Assembly: GCA_017165825.1 (NCBI GenBank)
Contig: CM029378.1
Coordinates: forward strand, 18,197,911 to 18,261,910
Direction: 5' to 3'
DNA length: 64,000 nt
From: Hepsetus odoe
Lineage: Eukaryota; Chordata; Actinopteri; Characiformes; Hepsetidae
The notes under the pieces were generated by a model. That model had not been told where the DNA came from. It saw only the letters and a program-made list of their open reading frames with translations, and made no database searches. The position numbers and the translations under genes are program-made. The first letter of the stretch is position 1. Each line of letters starts with the position of its first letter. Positions 45,772 through 58,724 of the stretch are shown piece by piece.

Positions 45772-46211
45772 TGTCACGTGTGTTAGGGTTTGGGCACGCT
45801 AGAGGGCGCTCTCGGTCACATACAAGGTGTTTGTCACAGGAGGTGTTTAGGGTACGCTAGAGGGCGCTCTGTTCTGACTAAGCACACCTGAGCGCCTGCG
45901 GGCAGGTGTGCATCATTGGGGCTGACTATTTAAGCCCCGATGAGTCAGAACAGAGTGCGGCTCATTAGGTAGGTCTAACCTACGCGTAACGGGCGGTGTT
46001 TGCATATGTCAACGACTAGGTATAGGTCACCTAGTATAGACCACCTAGTATCTAGGGCTAGACTGCAGGTCCCCAGTCATAGGGTTTCATGTGTAGAACT
46101 GCAGTCCCCCGTTCCCTGTGTCTTGTTTGTTTTGTCACTGTGTGTAATAAACTTCTGTTCTGAACTCTTGGCTCTGACCTGACGTCCCTCTGGTACCACG
46201 CCACCGTTACA
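45772..46211 (+). mobile_element. LTR-like 5' end of a 4.1-kb element
   Basis: Begins TGTCACGTG and ends CCACCGTTACA, the TG...CA format of LTRs. It has a TATA-like CTATTTAAG (about 45926), a polyadenylation signal AATAAA (about 46147) followed by a GT/T-rich stretch, and then the coding frame two bases downstream. Two copies of ACGCTAGAGGGCGCTCT (45796-45812, 45854-45870) resemble CTCF sites. GTCGA occurs immediately before it (45767-45771) and immediately after the 3' end of the element (49871-49875), a candidate 5-bp target duplication. No standard TGG primer-binding site follows. Confidence 0.65.
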
Positions 46212-46213
46212 GA

Positions 46214-49200
46214 ATGAGCCGCCAGTACCTGGACGTCACGAGCCACGAGGGCGAGCAGGAGTGCGTGCTGTGGGCGGCAGCGAAGGCTGTCGAGCGGACG
46301 CTGCAGCTGATGGGGACCTGGGGGCCAGAGGCGTCTTCTCTGGACCTCCGCGAGCATCTGGACGGTGAGGAGTGGGTGCGACGGACGCCGACGGCCACGG
46401 CAAGGGAGCTAGAGCGCCGTCTGAAGAGGACGATGTCGCTGCTCCCACTCGATATCATCCCAGATCCCGAGCTTCGCAGGGATCAGTTCGCGCTTTGTTC
46501 CCGGATGCTGATCTCCGAGGCTACAAGGGCGCAGCGCTCTCTCAACACGCTGGACCGCGTGTTGTTTTCCGCACGCGACATGGAAGGCGAGGCTTCGTTG
46601 AAGGCTGGCGTTGCGCAACGCGGAAGCACGACGCCAACCACGCCGCAAGCGCCTCAACGCGGAAGCACAGCGTCAACCACGCCGCAAGCGCCTCAACGCG
46701 GAAGCACGAAGCCAACCGCGCTGCACGCGGGTCAACGCGGAGATTCAGCGCCAGAGAGCGCGAGAGCGCCGCGCGCCAGTAACCTCGATCCGCCAGCGGA
46801 AAAAGCGCCGCGTGCAGCTGATAGCGGGAACACGGCCAGCGCAAATCACCACAAGAGGTTGGTAGCAAACGCGCCTTTCCGTGTTCACAGCGAAAGCACG
46901 ACGCTCAGCGCGCCGCACCGCGACAGCACGACGGTCCCCGTGCGCACCGCGACAGCAACCACAATCCGCCAGCGGGCGCCCGTAGCGCGGCTGATAGGAA
47001 CGGCCAGCGAATCACCACAGAGGTTGGTAGCAAGCGTGCCCTTTCCGTGTTCCTGGCGACAGCACGACGCCCACCGCCCCGCACCGCGACAGCACGACGC
47101 CCACCGCCCCGCACCGCGACAGCACGACGCCCACCGCCCCGCACCGCGACAGCACGACGCCCCCCGCCCCGCACCGCGACAGCACGGCGTCCCCCGCGCC
47201 GCACCGCGACTGCACGACGCCCCCCGCCCCGCACCGCGCAAGCAACCACAGTCCGCCAGCGGAGAAAGCGCCGCGCGCAGCTGATAGCGGGAACACGGCC
47301 AACGCGAATCACCACGAGAGGTTGGTAGCAAACGCGCCTTTCCGTGTTCACAGCGAAAGCACGGCGCACACCGCGCCGCAACGTGACTGCACGGCGTCCA
47401 CCAAGAGGAATGCAAAGAAGGCCACCCGCAACAAGAGAAGCGAGGCAATGGCAAAGAAGGCAGTTCCGGACGCAGAGAGCAGGAGGAGGGTGGAGACCAC
47501 TTCCTGCATCGCGCAACCGGGGAAGTCGACCAAGGAAGCCCTTCGCAACAAGGAAAGCGGCATCAAGAAGTCGACCCCCAAACCCAGCTCCATGAAGCCA
47601 TCTGCTACACAGAAAGCAGAGAAGGAGCAGCTCCAGGTTAGTGGCAAGTTTAAAAGGAAAGTTCGGGTGCAAAGGAGAATTGAACATGAGGCTGCTGTAA
47701 CCATTCAGGCACAGGTGAGGAAACACATAAACAGAAAGTACTACCTGAAGCTACTGTGGGCAGCCAAGACGGTTCAGCGATATTATAGAGCTAGTAAGAG
47801 TATGAGGCAAGAAATGAAGTCTTTGAAGGAGAAAAAAGGGGCTGTTGTTCTACAAGCTGCATTCCGAGGGATGAAGACCAGACAGACTCTGAAACTGAAG
47901 CACCAGGCTGCCACGGTTATACAAAGGGCTCACAGGGCACACTGTGCTCGGGCACGATACTCATACATCAAACAGACTGTTGTTGCAATCCAGCTGAGGT
48001 ATCGTTCCACACGTGAAGCCAGAAAACAGAGAGGAGTTTTTGACATTGCGCTCCGCTGCAATGTTCCTGCAAGCCTGCTTCAGAGGTCAGAGGGTCAGAA
48101 GGGCTGTGATCCTGCACCATCAGGCCGCTTCCCTGATTCAGGCTGCGTTCAGAAGACACAGGGAGGTAACAAAGTACCAGGCCATAAGAAGGTCAGCCAT
48201 CTTCATTCAAAGATATTTTAGGTCCTACATCAGGGGCAAAAGCGAACATGAAAGATTTCAGGTGTTGAGAAAGTCAGCGATACGCATCCAGGCAGCTTTT
48301 AGAGGTTATTTAGTGCGAAAAAATGTTAATGCTATGAACAAAGCTGCTGTCGTCATTCAGGCTGTTGGGAGAGTGCACCAGCGGGGGTCTGTCTTCAAGA
48401 GGCCGCGCTGGGCAACAGGTGGTCGTCAGAGGAGGTTCGGAAGGTGGAGACCGGGACTTCAACAAGGACAGAGGTGTCAAAGGCGTAAACATGCTGCGAA
48501 GTGCTTGCAGAAGTCAGTCAAAGTGGAGCCGGTGAGGGATCGGGCCGTGTGGCACAGAGAGGCGAGGACAATCCAGTCCCACCTCGGAGGTGAGCAGATC
48601 AGCTGCAGTAATGTTCAGTTTGCTGAACAGGAGGAGTTGCTGACGGGACTCTACCATCAGCTGACCGAGGGAACCGCCATGCCACAGGTGAACGCCACGG
48701 TCTCGAAGGACCGGAGGAAGGAAAAAGAGGAGACTTTGGCTCAAGTAAAAGGTGAGCATCACGGAAGGAACAGCCAGTTCAGAGAGGGCAGAGAGGTCCT
48801 TTGATTCAAGATACACGCTGTGAGGGTTTCCCAAAGAAAGGGACTGGGGAGAAGACAGGAACAGAGAAACCAGATCGTAGGCCGGATAACACGGAGAGTT
48901 GGGTCTCCAACCACTCGGAAGAAACTGGAGGCTAAAATAGCCACAATGGAGGGGCAATTGCATCAGTGCAGGACAGAGCTGAGACAGGTGCAGGACCACA
49001 ACATCGCTCTGCAGGCTGACCTGAGAGAGGCCCGTCATGAGGCCAGCAAGCTCACCGAGCTAGAAAACCAGGTCAGAGGTGTGGAAGGTAAATTGGCCCT
49101 CATCGAATCTCTACTCTCTTCTCCGACACCAGTGCCTGCTGGAACCCAGAGAGCAAAAGCCGAAACAGAGCATCCGGAGAACAGTCCAGCGGAGAAATGG

Positions 49201-49719
49201 GTAACGAATGCAGAAAGGGAGCAGCTGCCTTCAGGCCCCCTAGCATCGGCTCGCCCCCGCAACTCAGCAAACCCAGAACAAGGTGACGTTTGGAGGAAGC
49301 CACGGGGAACTCCTCAACGTGAAACCAGAAGCTGGGACACTGTGTCGCCGGGCCCCAAGCGACCAGGAAGTATGACCCAGACAAGGAAAAGGGCAAAAGA
49401 CACCAGCACGAATCAGTTCAAGGAGACGGACCAGAACTTCGGCGCCAGAGATTCGGGGAGAAGCGACGCGCGGAACCCGACTGACAGGGGTTGTAAGCAG
49501 AGCTTAGACTCATTGAAAAAGACTTCCTCTGTAAACCCTGTAACGTCTCTGTGTAGCTCCCTTTCAGGTCCTGTCGAGTCCAGGGGTTCCATGGAGTCAG
49601 GCAAAGCCTCCAAGGACGTAAGAGCCAAGGTCAGGCACCGGTCAAAAAGGTGGACGGAACTGCTGGGATTCCCCTCACCACCACCAGCTGCCCGACATAA
49701 CTGGTCGGAGGTCCTTTGA
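46214..49719 (+). pseudogene. Broken chimeric frame: unknown N-domain, repeats, IQ-motif array, coiled coil
   Basis: A run of about 1,170 codons without introns, starting two bases after the LTR-like end. Order: an unknown 140-residue domain beginning MSRQYLDVTSHEGEQE in the gag position (46214-46610); Ala/Pro/Thr-rich repeats (46610-47400); a basic stretch; about ten IQ motifs (47690-48390), such as AAVTIQAQVRKHI, AATVIQRAHRAHC, SAIFIQRYFRSYI and SAIRIQAAFRGYL, spaced about 23 residues as in ASPM or myosin necks; a coiled coil around 48940-49110; and a charged tail. It is disabled by a one-base insertion near 47040, a frameshift near 48030 and a TGA at 48802-48804. No reverse transcriptase, protease or integrase motif is seen. 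IQ motifs bind calmodulin. Alternative: a host retrocopy that landed beside an LTR. Domain identities other than IQ and coiled coil are not recognised. Confidence 0.65.
47057..47240. repeat. 30-bp coding minisatellite
   Basis: Six copies of a unit built from CGCGACAGCACGACGCCCAC and CGCCCCGCAC, encoding a ten-residue Arg-Asp-Ser-Thr-Thr-Pro-type repeat in the element's main frame. Very GC-rich. Long minus-strand frames here are shadows. Confidence 0.9.
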
Positions 49720-49870
49720 CGTTTTTTTTTTTTGTTTTCTATGGACCTGACCGTGTGTCCCGACTAGGGACTTTTGTGTTGTTTGTGCCTCCCCCCTGAG
49801 GTTCGGCTGCGTTCGGGCACTTCGGGAGCCACGGTACTACGCCACTCCCTCCGGTACCACGCCACTGTTA
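49720..49870 (+). mobile_element. 3' end of the 45.8-kb element
   Basis: After the last stop there is a T-run, then GGTACTACGCCACTCCCTCC and GGTACCACGCCACTGTTA, the latter matching the last bases of the 5' LTR (GGTACCACGCCACCGTTACA). Only about 25-35 bases of LTR similarity remain, so the 3' LTR is mostly lost. GTCGA follows at 49871. Confidence 0.5.
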
Positions 49871-50154
49871 GTCGAAAAGTTCACTTTTGTATTTTTAATA
49901 TTTTACTTACTAAAGAAATGGGCTTGTATCTACCTTTTAGGTAACCTAATGTTTAAAATACAAAGGGAAAATAAAATGCTTGGAGCCAGTGACGGTTGGT
50001 TCCACCGTTTAGCACCTCTTATTTTAGAGTGAATATTTGGAAGGTGAAAAATGGTGCACCCCTCAACCATTTGCTCATTATATTTAGACTTCTTTTTTTT
50101 ATCTTTTAAAAGGCTTTTTAAAATCTTTTGTTTATAAATACAATTGTTTAATAC

Positions 50155-51310
50155 ATGTCTTGAAAAAAAATATATATTTCTTCTTCCTCTTTTGGCTGCT
50201 CCCTTTTAAGCCACAATGGATCAACTGTCTCCATTTCTTCCGGTCCTCTGCATCTTCCTCCTTCAGTCCAACCACCTGCATGTCCTCTCTCACATCCATA
50301 AACCTCCTCTTTGGTCTTCCTCTTTTCCTCTTTCCTGGCAGCTCTATCTTCAACATCCTCCTCCCAATATAATCCTCATCTTTCCTCTGGACATGTCCAA
50401 ACCAACACAACCTTGCTTCTCTAACATTGTCTCCAAAACGTCTTACCTGACATCTAATATACTTATTTCTAATCATGTCCATCCTCATCACACCCAACGA
50501 AAATCTCAGTATCTTTAACACTGACATCTCCAGCTCTGCCTCCTGTCTTTTTCGTCAGAGCCACTGTCTCCAACCCATACAACATAGCTGGTCTCACTAC
50601 TGTCCTGTAAACCTTCCCTTTTACTCTAACTGGTACCCGTTTGTCACAAATCACTCCAACCACTCTTCTCCACCCATTCCAACCTGCCTGCACTCTCTTC
50701 TTCTCATCTCTACCACACTCACTGAACTGTTAATCCCAAGTATTTAAACTCCTCCACCTTTGTCTCCTCTACTCCCTGCATCCTAACCACTCCACTTTCC
50801 ACCCTTTCATTCACACTCATGTATTCTGTCTTTGCCCTACTCACTTTCCTCTCCTTTCTTGAGCATATCTCCATCTCTCCAGGTTCTCCTCAAACTGCTC
50901 CCTACTCTCACTGCAGATCACAATATCATCAGCAAACATCATCGTCCACGGAGACTCCTGTCTAACCTCGTCCGTCATCCTGTCCATTACTATTGCAAAC
51001 AAGAATGAGCTCAGTGCTGATCCTTGATGTAATCCAACCTCTACCTTAAATGCATCCATCACTCCCACTGCAGATCTCAACACTGTCACACTGCCATCAT
51101 ACATATCCTGAACTTCTTTCACATACTTCTCTGGCACTCCTGACTTCCTCATACAAAACTCCTCTCTAGGCACTCTGTCATATGCTTTCTCCAAGTCCAA
51201 AAAGGCACAATACAAATCCTTCTGACATTCTCTGTACTTCTCCATCAACACCCTCAGAGCAAACATTATATTTAAATCACATAATCTTACCATGCCATAA
51301 TCAACCATGA
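50155..51310 (-). mobile_element. RTE-type LINE, 5'-truncated and decayed
   Basis: On the minus strand 51308-50841 encodes a reverse transcriptase part with CAFLDLEKAYDRVPRE, LHQGSALSSFLFAIVMD and the catalytic FADDIVI motif. 50693-50132 gives the C-terminal region with MLYGLETVALTKK, ARLCWFGHVQRKDED and RRFMDVREDMQVVG. Several frameshifts separate the parts. The 5' portion is missing at 51310. The same 3' end occurs at 41240. Confidence 0.88.
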
Positions 51311-51344
51311 CTTAATTCAAGTAGATGTTTGGTATAAATCCACT

Positions 51345-51660
51345 ACACTGATCAGCCACATTAAAAGCAGCAAAATTGAATATCATTAATTATCCTGTTA
51401 CAATCAGGGACATGGGGTGTCTAGATGACTGGTTGAGAGAATCTCCAAAGTCTTTTGGGATTTTTCTGGCATCTAGTAATTATTGCCCATCAAAAGATCC
51501 ACCAACTTACAACACTTACAAGGGGTAGCTGTGTATCAGTACTGGTGCATGGAGATATGGAGGTAGCTGGCCTGTTCTCATGAATCATTAATTTATCATG
51601 TTAACTGCTGGGTGCATATTGGTTGTTTGCTGGCAGAGGCAGTGTGCTGCTCTGGGCAAT
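51345..51660 (+). mobile_element. MITE fragment, TACACTGATCAGCCACATTA type
   Basis: The left end is the same family as the element at 16200. The right part CTGCTCTGGGCAATG and TTTCTGAGAAACTA resembles internal sequence of related longer elements. Right terminus not found. Confidence 0.5.
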
Positions 51661-51699
51661 GTTTTTCTGAGAAACTATGGTTCCTGGTATTCATATGAA

Positions 51700-54600
51700 T
51701 GTTACTTTAACATGTAGCCAACACGTAACACCAACGTTTTTGCCAGGGTTGTTAGTTATAGCTAGCTAGTTAGCTTGGCAAGCCTAACAGATTTTTTGAT
51801 TTGTTAAATTAGTTTCATATTTGCTTCATTGCACCAGTGCAAAATTAAAGTGGCTGTGAGTCGATCAAGGCATGATTAGTGTAAGTGCTGTGTAAATTTA
51901 AATTTTGATCAAACTATTGCTTTAAATAAGCAAATACTTCCTTAGTCTTGCCTTTGTGTCACAACAGAGATGAATGAGTTTACAGATAACAAAACTCAAT
52001 CTTTTTAATACCTCTCTGCATGTTAATTGTTGACACGTTACTTATTTTAGAAAACCACTTTTTCACACCAGGCATGTTACTGCAAAGGAGGTGTTGCAGG
52101 TGACGTGTTGCAGCATGTATGCAAGCAGGCAGCTACTTCTTCCTCACTGCTATACCACCCAACACACTGTACCTGAGCGTGCTGGCTGGTTTGACATTTC
52201 TCACAGTAGAACTTCTGGTTAATCACCTTCTTAACTCATTAAAATCATTCTCATTATGAATCATGGCGCTTCCAAAAGCCCACCATGCGTTCTCTGCAGT
52301 TATACTACCACACTTACAATGGCAGCTGAGTACAGTTACAGGTCAAAAGTTTGTCACCATAAAAAACTAAAAACACTCAGCCTTTTGTTCATCTGTATTC
52401 TTCGGCTTTAAGTTTTGCTTAAATAATGAGATGACACAAAAAGGAATATCATCCCAAATCCCTAAATAATTCACTCTCAGCACATGTTAATTTGTTGAAA
52501 ATGTACTTTAACTGCTTTTGAATATTAAATTTGACAATAAAATCAAAAACTCATGGATAAGGTAGCTGATTTTACTAACTTCATTAAATCTGAAAAAAAA
52601 TTGTTCACTTTAAGTCTGTGCCTGTGTGACCTGGGTGATGTCTAACTAGGGCTGCTTTCAAGCAGCACTGGAATGGGCACTCCTGGTCTACTGGCTTCAA
52701 GAATCTAATGGATGACTCATTAAAGTGCACTCATCATTCTCTGTTATTTTTTGTATTTTATTTCATTTTATCCATGAGGGCGACTGAATATATTTTTGTA
52801 TGCTGTGCACTTCTATAAATTTATTGTGAATGTAATGATCTGAATGTTATAGGCTGTATAGGTTTATAAAACAAATGCCTTTTTTGTGATACAACTACCA
52901 GTTCAAAACTGACAGCTTTACATTTACTGACCATATTACATTACGAGCGGCACATTTTGAAACGAGCAGTGTTTGCACACAGTATTAAGGTCTACCCAAA
53001 AAAAGCAAGGGAATTTTTATTCCATGACATAGCAATTTAAAGAATTATTAATGTGAGTCTGAAGAACCTGTACATGTTGAAAAAAATTTCAGATTTTTTT
53101 TTTTTTTGGAGAAGATTGTAGGGTTAAAGGGCTTTTCTTTGGAAGAAACCTTGGTTGGTCCACTGCTGTTTTGCTTCGGTCTCCACTGATGGCATAAATG
53201 GGTGTGTGTTGCCATTCATGTCCTAAACAGCAGTTACAATAACTCGACCCAGTTTCCTTTCACGTCAACAGAAGCTTCTTCCCTCTAAAATCTCTGTGTC
53301 CTCCTGCTTTTGTGTAACTGCAACTTTTCTAAGGTAAAAAAATTCAATAAGTACTGACTGTGAACCCATGAGAGAAAGAAACCAAACAGAAACTGGTTCA
53401 GCTTCCTGTTTGCGGCTGTGCTGAGGCTTTACAGGCACCGAATGCAGTGACGCAGCAAAGGCCTGTGTTTTGGCTGCACATTGTAATTCAGACACAAAGG
53501 CAAAAGGGCTTTTGGATTTCCGGCACGTAGTTAAGAACAGCAAAGGCCTGAAAGACAGGAAGGAGTGTAGTAGCCTACACTTAAAGAACTTAATTGCCAG
53601 CTTTTTGGAGCACAAGGGTTCATTTAACCAGAGTCTTCCTGTTCAGAGCAGTTCAACAGGAATAAAAACAAGGCTGGCAGAAAAAGTCAAGCTATTTATT
53701 TTGGATTTATAGCAAAAGTTAGTTGTATTAATTAAATAATGATGGCTGGTTTGTTCACACATTGGGCTTTGTTTTAAGTGATTTTTTTTTCTCTTCTACT
53801 TTTCATTTTTGGTCAATTCTTGTTCATATAGGTTGAAATCAGTCTTGATCTTGGAATCTGTGGAGTGATACGGAATAAAAATAACAGTTGTATTTCTAAA
53901 TGCGTTAAAACTAAAGTAACAAGTCTGTTCCGATAACGTATGGAGGGGTAAGTACAGATATTTGTGTTAAAATATAAGAAGTAAAAATCAACCACTCACT
54001 TTTCCACAGACTACATAGATTTCTTGGACATCTTTCTTGGAAGTTTATTATCCTTCCCAATATTTCAACTGATATTGATTTCACTTGTTTAAGTTTCCAA
54101 CTACTTTGGGTCTGTAAGCACTTTCATACCCAATTTTTAAACTAATTTCATTTATTTAGATAAATGAAGCCAGAATGTTCAGCTATTAAACATAGATAGT
54201 GTTGATTCATATCCTTGAATCAAATTTGTTAAATAAAGAAAAGAGACTTTCTTTATTTTGATATAATGTATCTTTTCATCCTAATATATGATGGATGAGC
54301 TGAGCAATAAATACTGCATGTCAGTAGACTCCAGAAGAGCACCCCTGTCCTGGATGTCACTGCAGAGTGCAGTCTTAGACTTGCTGCAGATTTATAGTTT
54401 ACCCTGCTGTCTGGATAATATCATCAACAGCACTCCTCACCTACTGTGCATCTCTGGCCCGGAGGAATACGGTTAGCTCCTGTTCCTCTTCTTTATTGCA
54501 CCAATGAGCTTTTTTCATGAGAGCATTCATGCCCTTTGCACCATCCCTCTGAACTTCACATGTGGCTCAGTGTCCTGTAAGAACCATTTCATGCTCTTTC

Positions 54601-55462
54601 TGAGACCTGTTTGATGTTCAGTTGGTTGAAAGGTGTAATCATCTCAGCAAACCATATTTCCAGAGGCCACAAGGGTTTATATTTTTGCTCCTTTCAAAAC
54701 ACAGTGATATGAGAAAGATTCACATCTGGCTGCTAATATATCTGTAAGAGAAACTTTTGACACAAGAAAAAAGTAACAAATTAAAAAAGTAACTCATGGA
54801 ATTAACCCTCTGTCAAGATGGAGGCCAAAGTCAGAAGTTCAGAAAATTGGGATTTTTCTTCAGTGGTGCTTATAGGAACCATGGATCATTGTGTCCTCAG
54901 CTCCAGCAAAGCCATTTTGTGTCCCATGGTTTTGAACATGCTGAGGTTTGCATGAAATGGGATAGTTGTTCAAAATATACAAAAGGTTGTCTTTGGGGGC
55001 TATTTTGCTTTTACCTACTTCCTTGAAATAACTGCATAAAAAAAAATCTTTTAGGCCAAAAAATAAGTACTTTTCAAAAGTATTCTCAAACAAAGTTGCA
55101 GACTGTGAAGCTGCTTTTAGAGACATTAAGTAAATCTAGTCACAGTGACCACAGGCTATTCTCTTAGACAACAACATTGCATAGGACAACTGTTCAGCAA
55201 GTGTTGTAGCTAGGTTAGTCTAGGCTTAAGTAATCTAAGTATATCCACAACCTGAAACCGGACTATACCACCGGTGGAGTCATCATAAGGAGCAGGCCAC
55301 GTGCCTCCCACATCCTTGAAGAAGATCCATCAGAAGGGAAAAGTCAGTCAGACCGCTCTGCTCCTCTGAAGTCCTGCCAACTCTGCTTCCTGTACTGGGC
55401 CTCTGCTGGCAGTCACAAACCTTTGAAGAGGTCACAGAATCTGCAGAGGGGAACATCATGCC

Positions 55463-55465
<3 letters not shown>
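51700..55465. other. Gene-free AT-rich region
   Basis: No exon with matching splice sites or recognisable protein was found on either strand. Short frames such as 53470-53712 and 54288-54476 lack family resemblance. Confidence 0.45.

Positions 55466-55516
<51 letters not shown>
55466..55516. repeat. (GA)n microsatellite
   Basis: About 25 uninterrupted AG units. Confidence 0.95.
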
Positions 55517-55519
<3 letters not shown>

Positions 55520-58500
55520 CCATGGCCTGACCTCTGGGGACAGGGGCCTAAAAGCAGCTGCTGATCTGCATTGCTCTTCATCATGTTGGTAGTCCTGTCA
55601 TGGTAATCTGCAAAGAGGATTTAGACATCTGCATTTTTATCTGAGGATGTGCAATGAGTCTGTCTTTTTTCTCTCTGTAGAGATTAGGGTTGGTTGGTAA
55701 ACGACAATTAGGAAGTTTTACAACAGAATTATAGTGCTGTTTTGGTGAAAAATGTAAATAATTTTTCCGTTTACTCCTTGTGTAAGTCAGCCAGGATATG
55801 GCTTGTGTCTTAAGCTCTTTCATTTTACATGAGTGTTACTGCACCTGTTCGTGAAGAAAATGTACTGATGGATGGATCCCAAACACGCTGTCATATGTGT
55901 ATTCCACAATGTATGTTATCACGAAATATAAAATGGTCTTGATAAGGTGAATGGTTGAACTGGTGTGGTTAGAAAGTTTATTTTCTTCATAGTGTTCTAC
56001 ACAAATATGAACATTTCTAAACTTCTCAGTTTATAGCCAACACTCATCTCTTACTTTATCTCTTAAAAACATACTTGACCTAACTTGACTACTGTTTCTA
56101 CCACCAACTGGATTTTCTTTTAAAAGATCTCATAAGATAATATTTATTTTCTATGAAAGTCCCTCTCATTAACTCATGGATTGATAGGTCGTCTGGCAAG
56201 GACTGAATCATGCCTCTCAAAGAGGCATCCTGACAAAAACTTATGACTTGGTCTGTTGCCCACATCACTACACAGTTTAACAGAAGAAGCCAACTCTTGG
56301 CACCAGTAACAGTGGACATTGCCAACTCCCCCACCATACACTGCCTCAGCTGCCTGCCTCTGAGCTGAGATAATGGAGAACATCTAAACTTTGAGGGAAA
56401 AAAGCTGCATCTCAGCAAAACAGATGCAGGTTGATGATGCACAGGGCTTATTTTTGAAACGGTGTATGCTTTCATGGTATTGCAGCTGATCACTGTGTAC
56501 TTTAACCTCCTTTTAACTGTTGTTTTAATCTTTATTATCCTATAAAATACTCAATATTAAAACAAGTGCAACCTAAAAGTGTAAAAAGTTAAAAAAAAAA
56601 AAAAGCTAGATCAGTTGGGATGAGATGATGTGGATAGAAAATAGTTTGTTAACTGTTAGCTAGTTATGCTGGAAAAGGGGTATTTAATTTTTTGTAGTAG
56701 TTTTTGACTAAGTAAAGTTAAGATACATAAAGCCAACTGACCTAATACTTTCTCACAACACCCACTTGGTATTGCTGTCATTTGGCTTTATGCTTTAGCA
56801 AACTGACATTTGACAATCCAAACAAATATAATGGACTAAAGGAGAACAAATGCTATGATGAGAGATGAGAACTGAATGAAATAATGTGAAAGAAGGAAAA
56901 CATTCTAGAACAATAAATAGTTTAAAATATCGTAGAACAATAAGAGCACACTTAAGAACAGTGTGCAAGAGGAGAGTATTCTAAAACAGTATAAATAGGG
57001 AATAACATTTTTGAAAAGCATAGATGAGAAGGAATGTCTACAATATTATTAATGAGGGAGAACATTCTAATATAATCTAGTGTGTATGTGTGTGTGTTTA
57101 AGTTAATAGCCAACAACACTATGTATCTAACTGTTTATATAAGTACACTAGTAGTAGGCCAGTAAAATGTCCTCATAAGAATAAGTCCACTTAATTGGCC
57201 AGCTGCTGTTCTACCAGGCCTTCAGTAGAAGGTTTTTTAATTGGTTTGTTTGGACATGTGATGTGAATGTCCAGACGGGACATTTTGATTCAGGCTATAT
57301 GTGGTCATTGGGGCACTAGGTCCATAATTTGTCTCATATGATTCAGCCAGTCAAAAACTTTTTTGGCACGGTACATGGCTGTACCGACAATGCAGACATC
57401 AAGAAACAAAATGAATAAAAGTTGCTTTTTTTCTGGAACAGAAAATCAATATCAAACAGCAAAGTGCTTTGTTGTTGTGTGCACCTGTACTGGGGAAAAG
57501 GAAAGACACCTGAGCAGGATCGCTGGGCTGCCTAGTCTGCTTCCAACTGATAGAAAACACAGTTCAGACAGACCAGGAGTATGAACAAAACAAAACTTTA
57601 TTCAGAAAGAAATCTAACACAAAGCACTAACTCACACAAAGGGGAACAAACACAGAGAAATCAGACTAACTAAAGTGGAACTAAACCGCTAACCGCTAAA
57701 CTGCTAACCACTAACAATAAACGTCTCGCAGGGTTGAACATGCACGCAAACAAGGTCATCATCAACACTGTGGTTCATATGAAAGCAGGCAAATTACAGA
57801 CTTATCTGAGAATGAACTTCAGGCTGCATCACATGGGGAACCAAAATGCCAACACACCCACTACCCATTGCAATGTTCTATTTATTTCCCCTTGCTGCAG
57901 AGGTTCCACCAATGGTTCCACTTTGGTGATAATTGGTGAAAATGGGATGGTAGAATAGCAATGTTTTATTTGCATTGAGTCAAGTATTAGGTTCTAACAT
58001 CAATGTATTTCCCACTTTTTGCACAATATAAAAAAAAATAAGCTCACTGCACAAATTGCTCTCAGACAATGAAGTGTATAAAGGTTTTTGAGCTCATTGT
58101 CACCTACACTCATAATAAAGTTTCAATATGGCTCTATAAATAGTCACATTCGTGTTGTGGTTGGTCCTCCCTGAAATTTATTTGGCCATCTGACCTGGAG
58201 CACGTCGATGTTCCTCCAATGACCCATGACCACCAAACAGCAGAGTGCCATTACTCATTCTGCCCAGAGGTCAGAAAGACAGAGAGGAGAGTTTAACTAA
58301 CAGGGTCAGAGGTTATGTCTTCTTTATTTAAGCATGTCCCACTAACTATCAGTATCTTGTACAATCAGAGTTATTACCGTTTCTAAAAGTATGTGAGGGG
58401 CCCAGGCATTTCCTTGAGTGCTCTGATGTTGTCAGTTGTGTGCCATAACTATGGAAGTGTCCCTCAGATTCATGGTGTTTCATTGCTGCTGATAAATGTA

Positions 58501-58720
58501 ACTCTTGGATGAAAGCAATTCCAAATAGACAAAGCAGCTCCATTGTAAAGCTTCAGACACAAAACATGTCTGAGGGGCAAGACTGTACACTGTACTCTCC
58601 AGTATATAGGTTTATATACCAAAAAACATCCACAAACAAAATCCACAAAAACTTTTTTTCAGGCTTCATCACAGAATTGGCTTAAAAACTGATAAGTAGC
58701 TTGTATGAACATGTGCTGTA
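55520..58720. other. Gene-free region
   Basis: AT-rich with no supported gene. A frame at 56493-56098 (minus) is open but shows no known family. 57580-57720 has short AACCGCTAA-type tandem words. Confidence 0.4.
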
Positions 58721-58724
58721 GTGT

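Noticed and set aside
46885..47726. Long minus-strand frames, up to 273 codons
   Set aside because: Shadows of a GC-rich coding minisatellite on the plus strand; the IQ and coiled-coil signals are on the plus strand.
54288..54476. Frame of 62 codons with several conserved-looking residues
   Set aside because: No family match that I can name and no clear acceptor/donor pair.
56098..56493. Minus-strand frame of 131 codons
   Set aside because: No domain, no splice partners and ordinary base composition; open by chance is the simpler reading.
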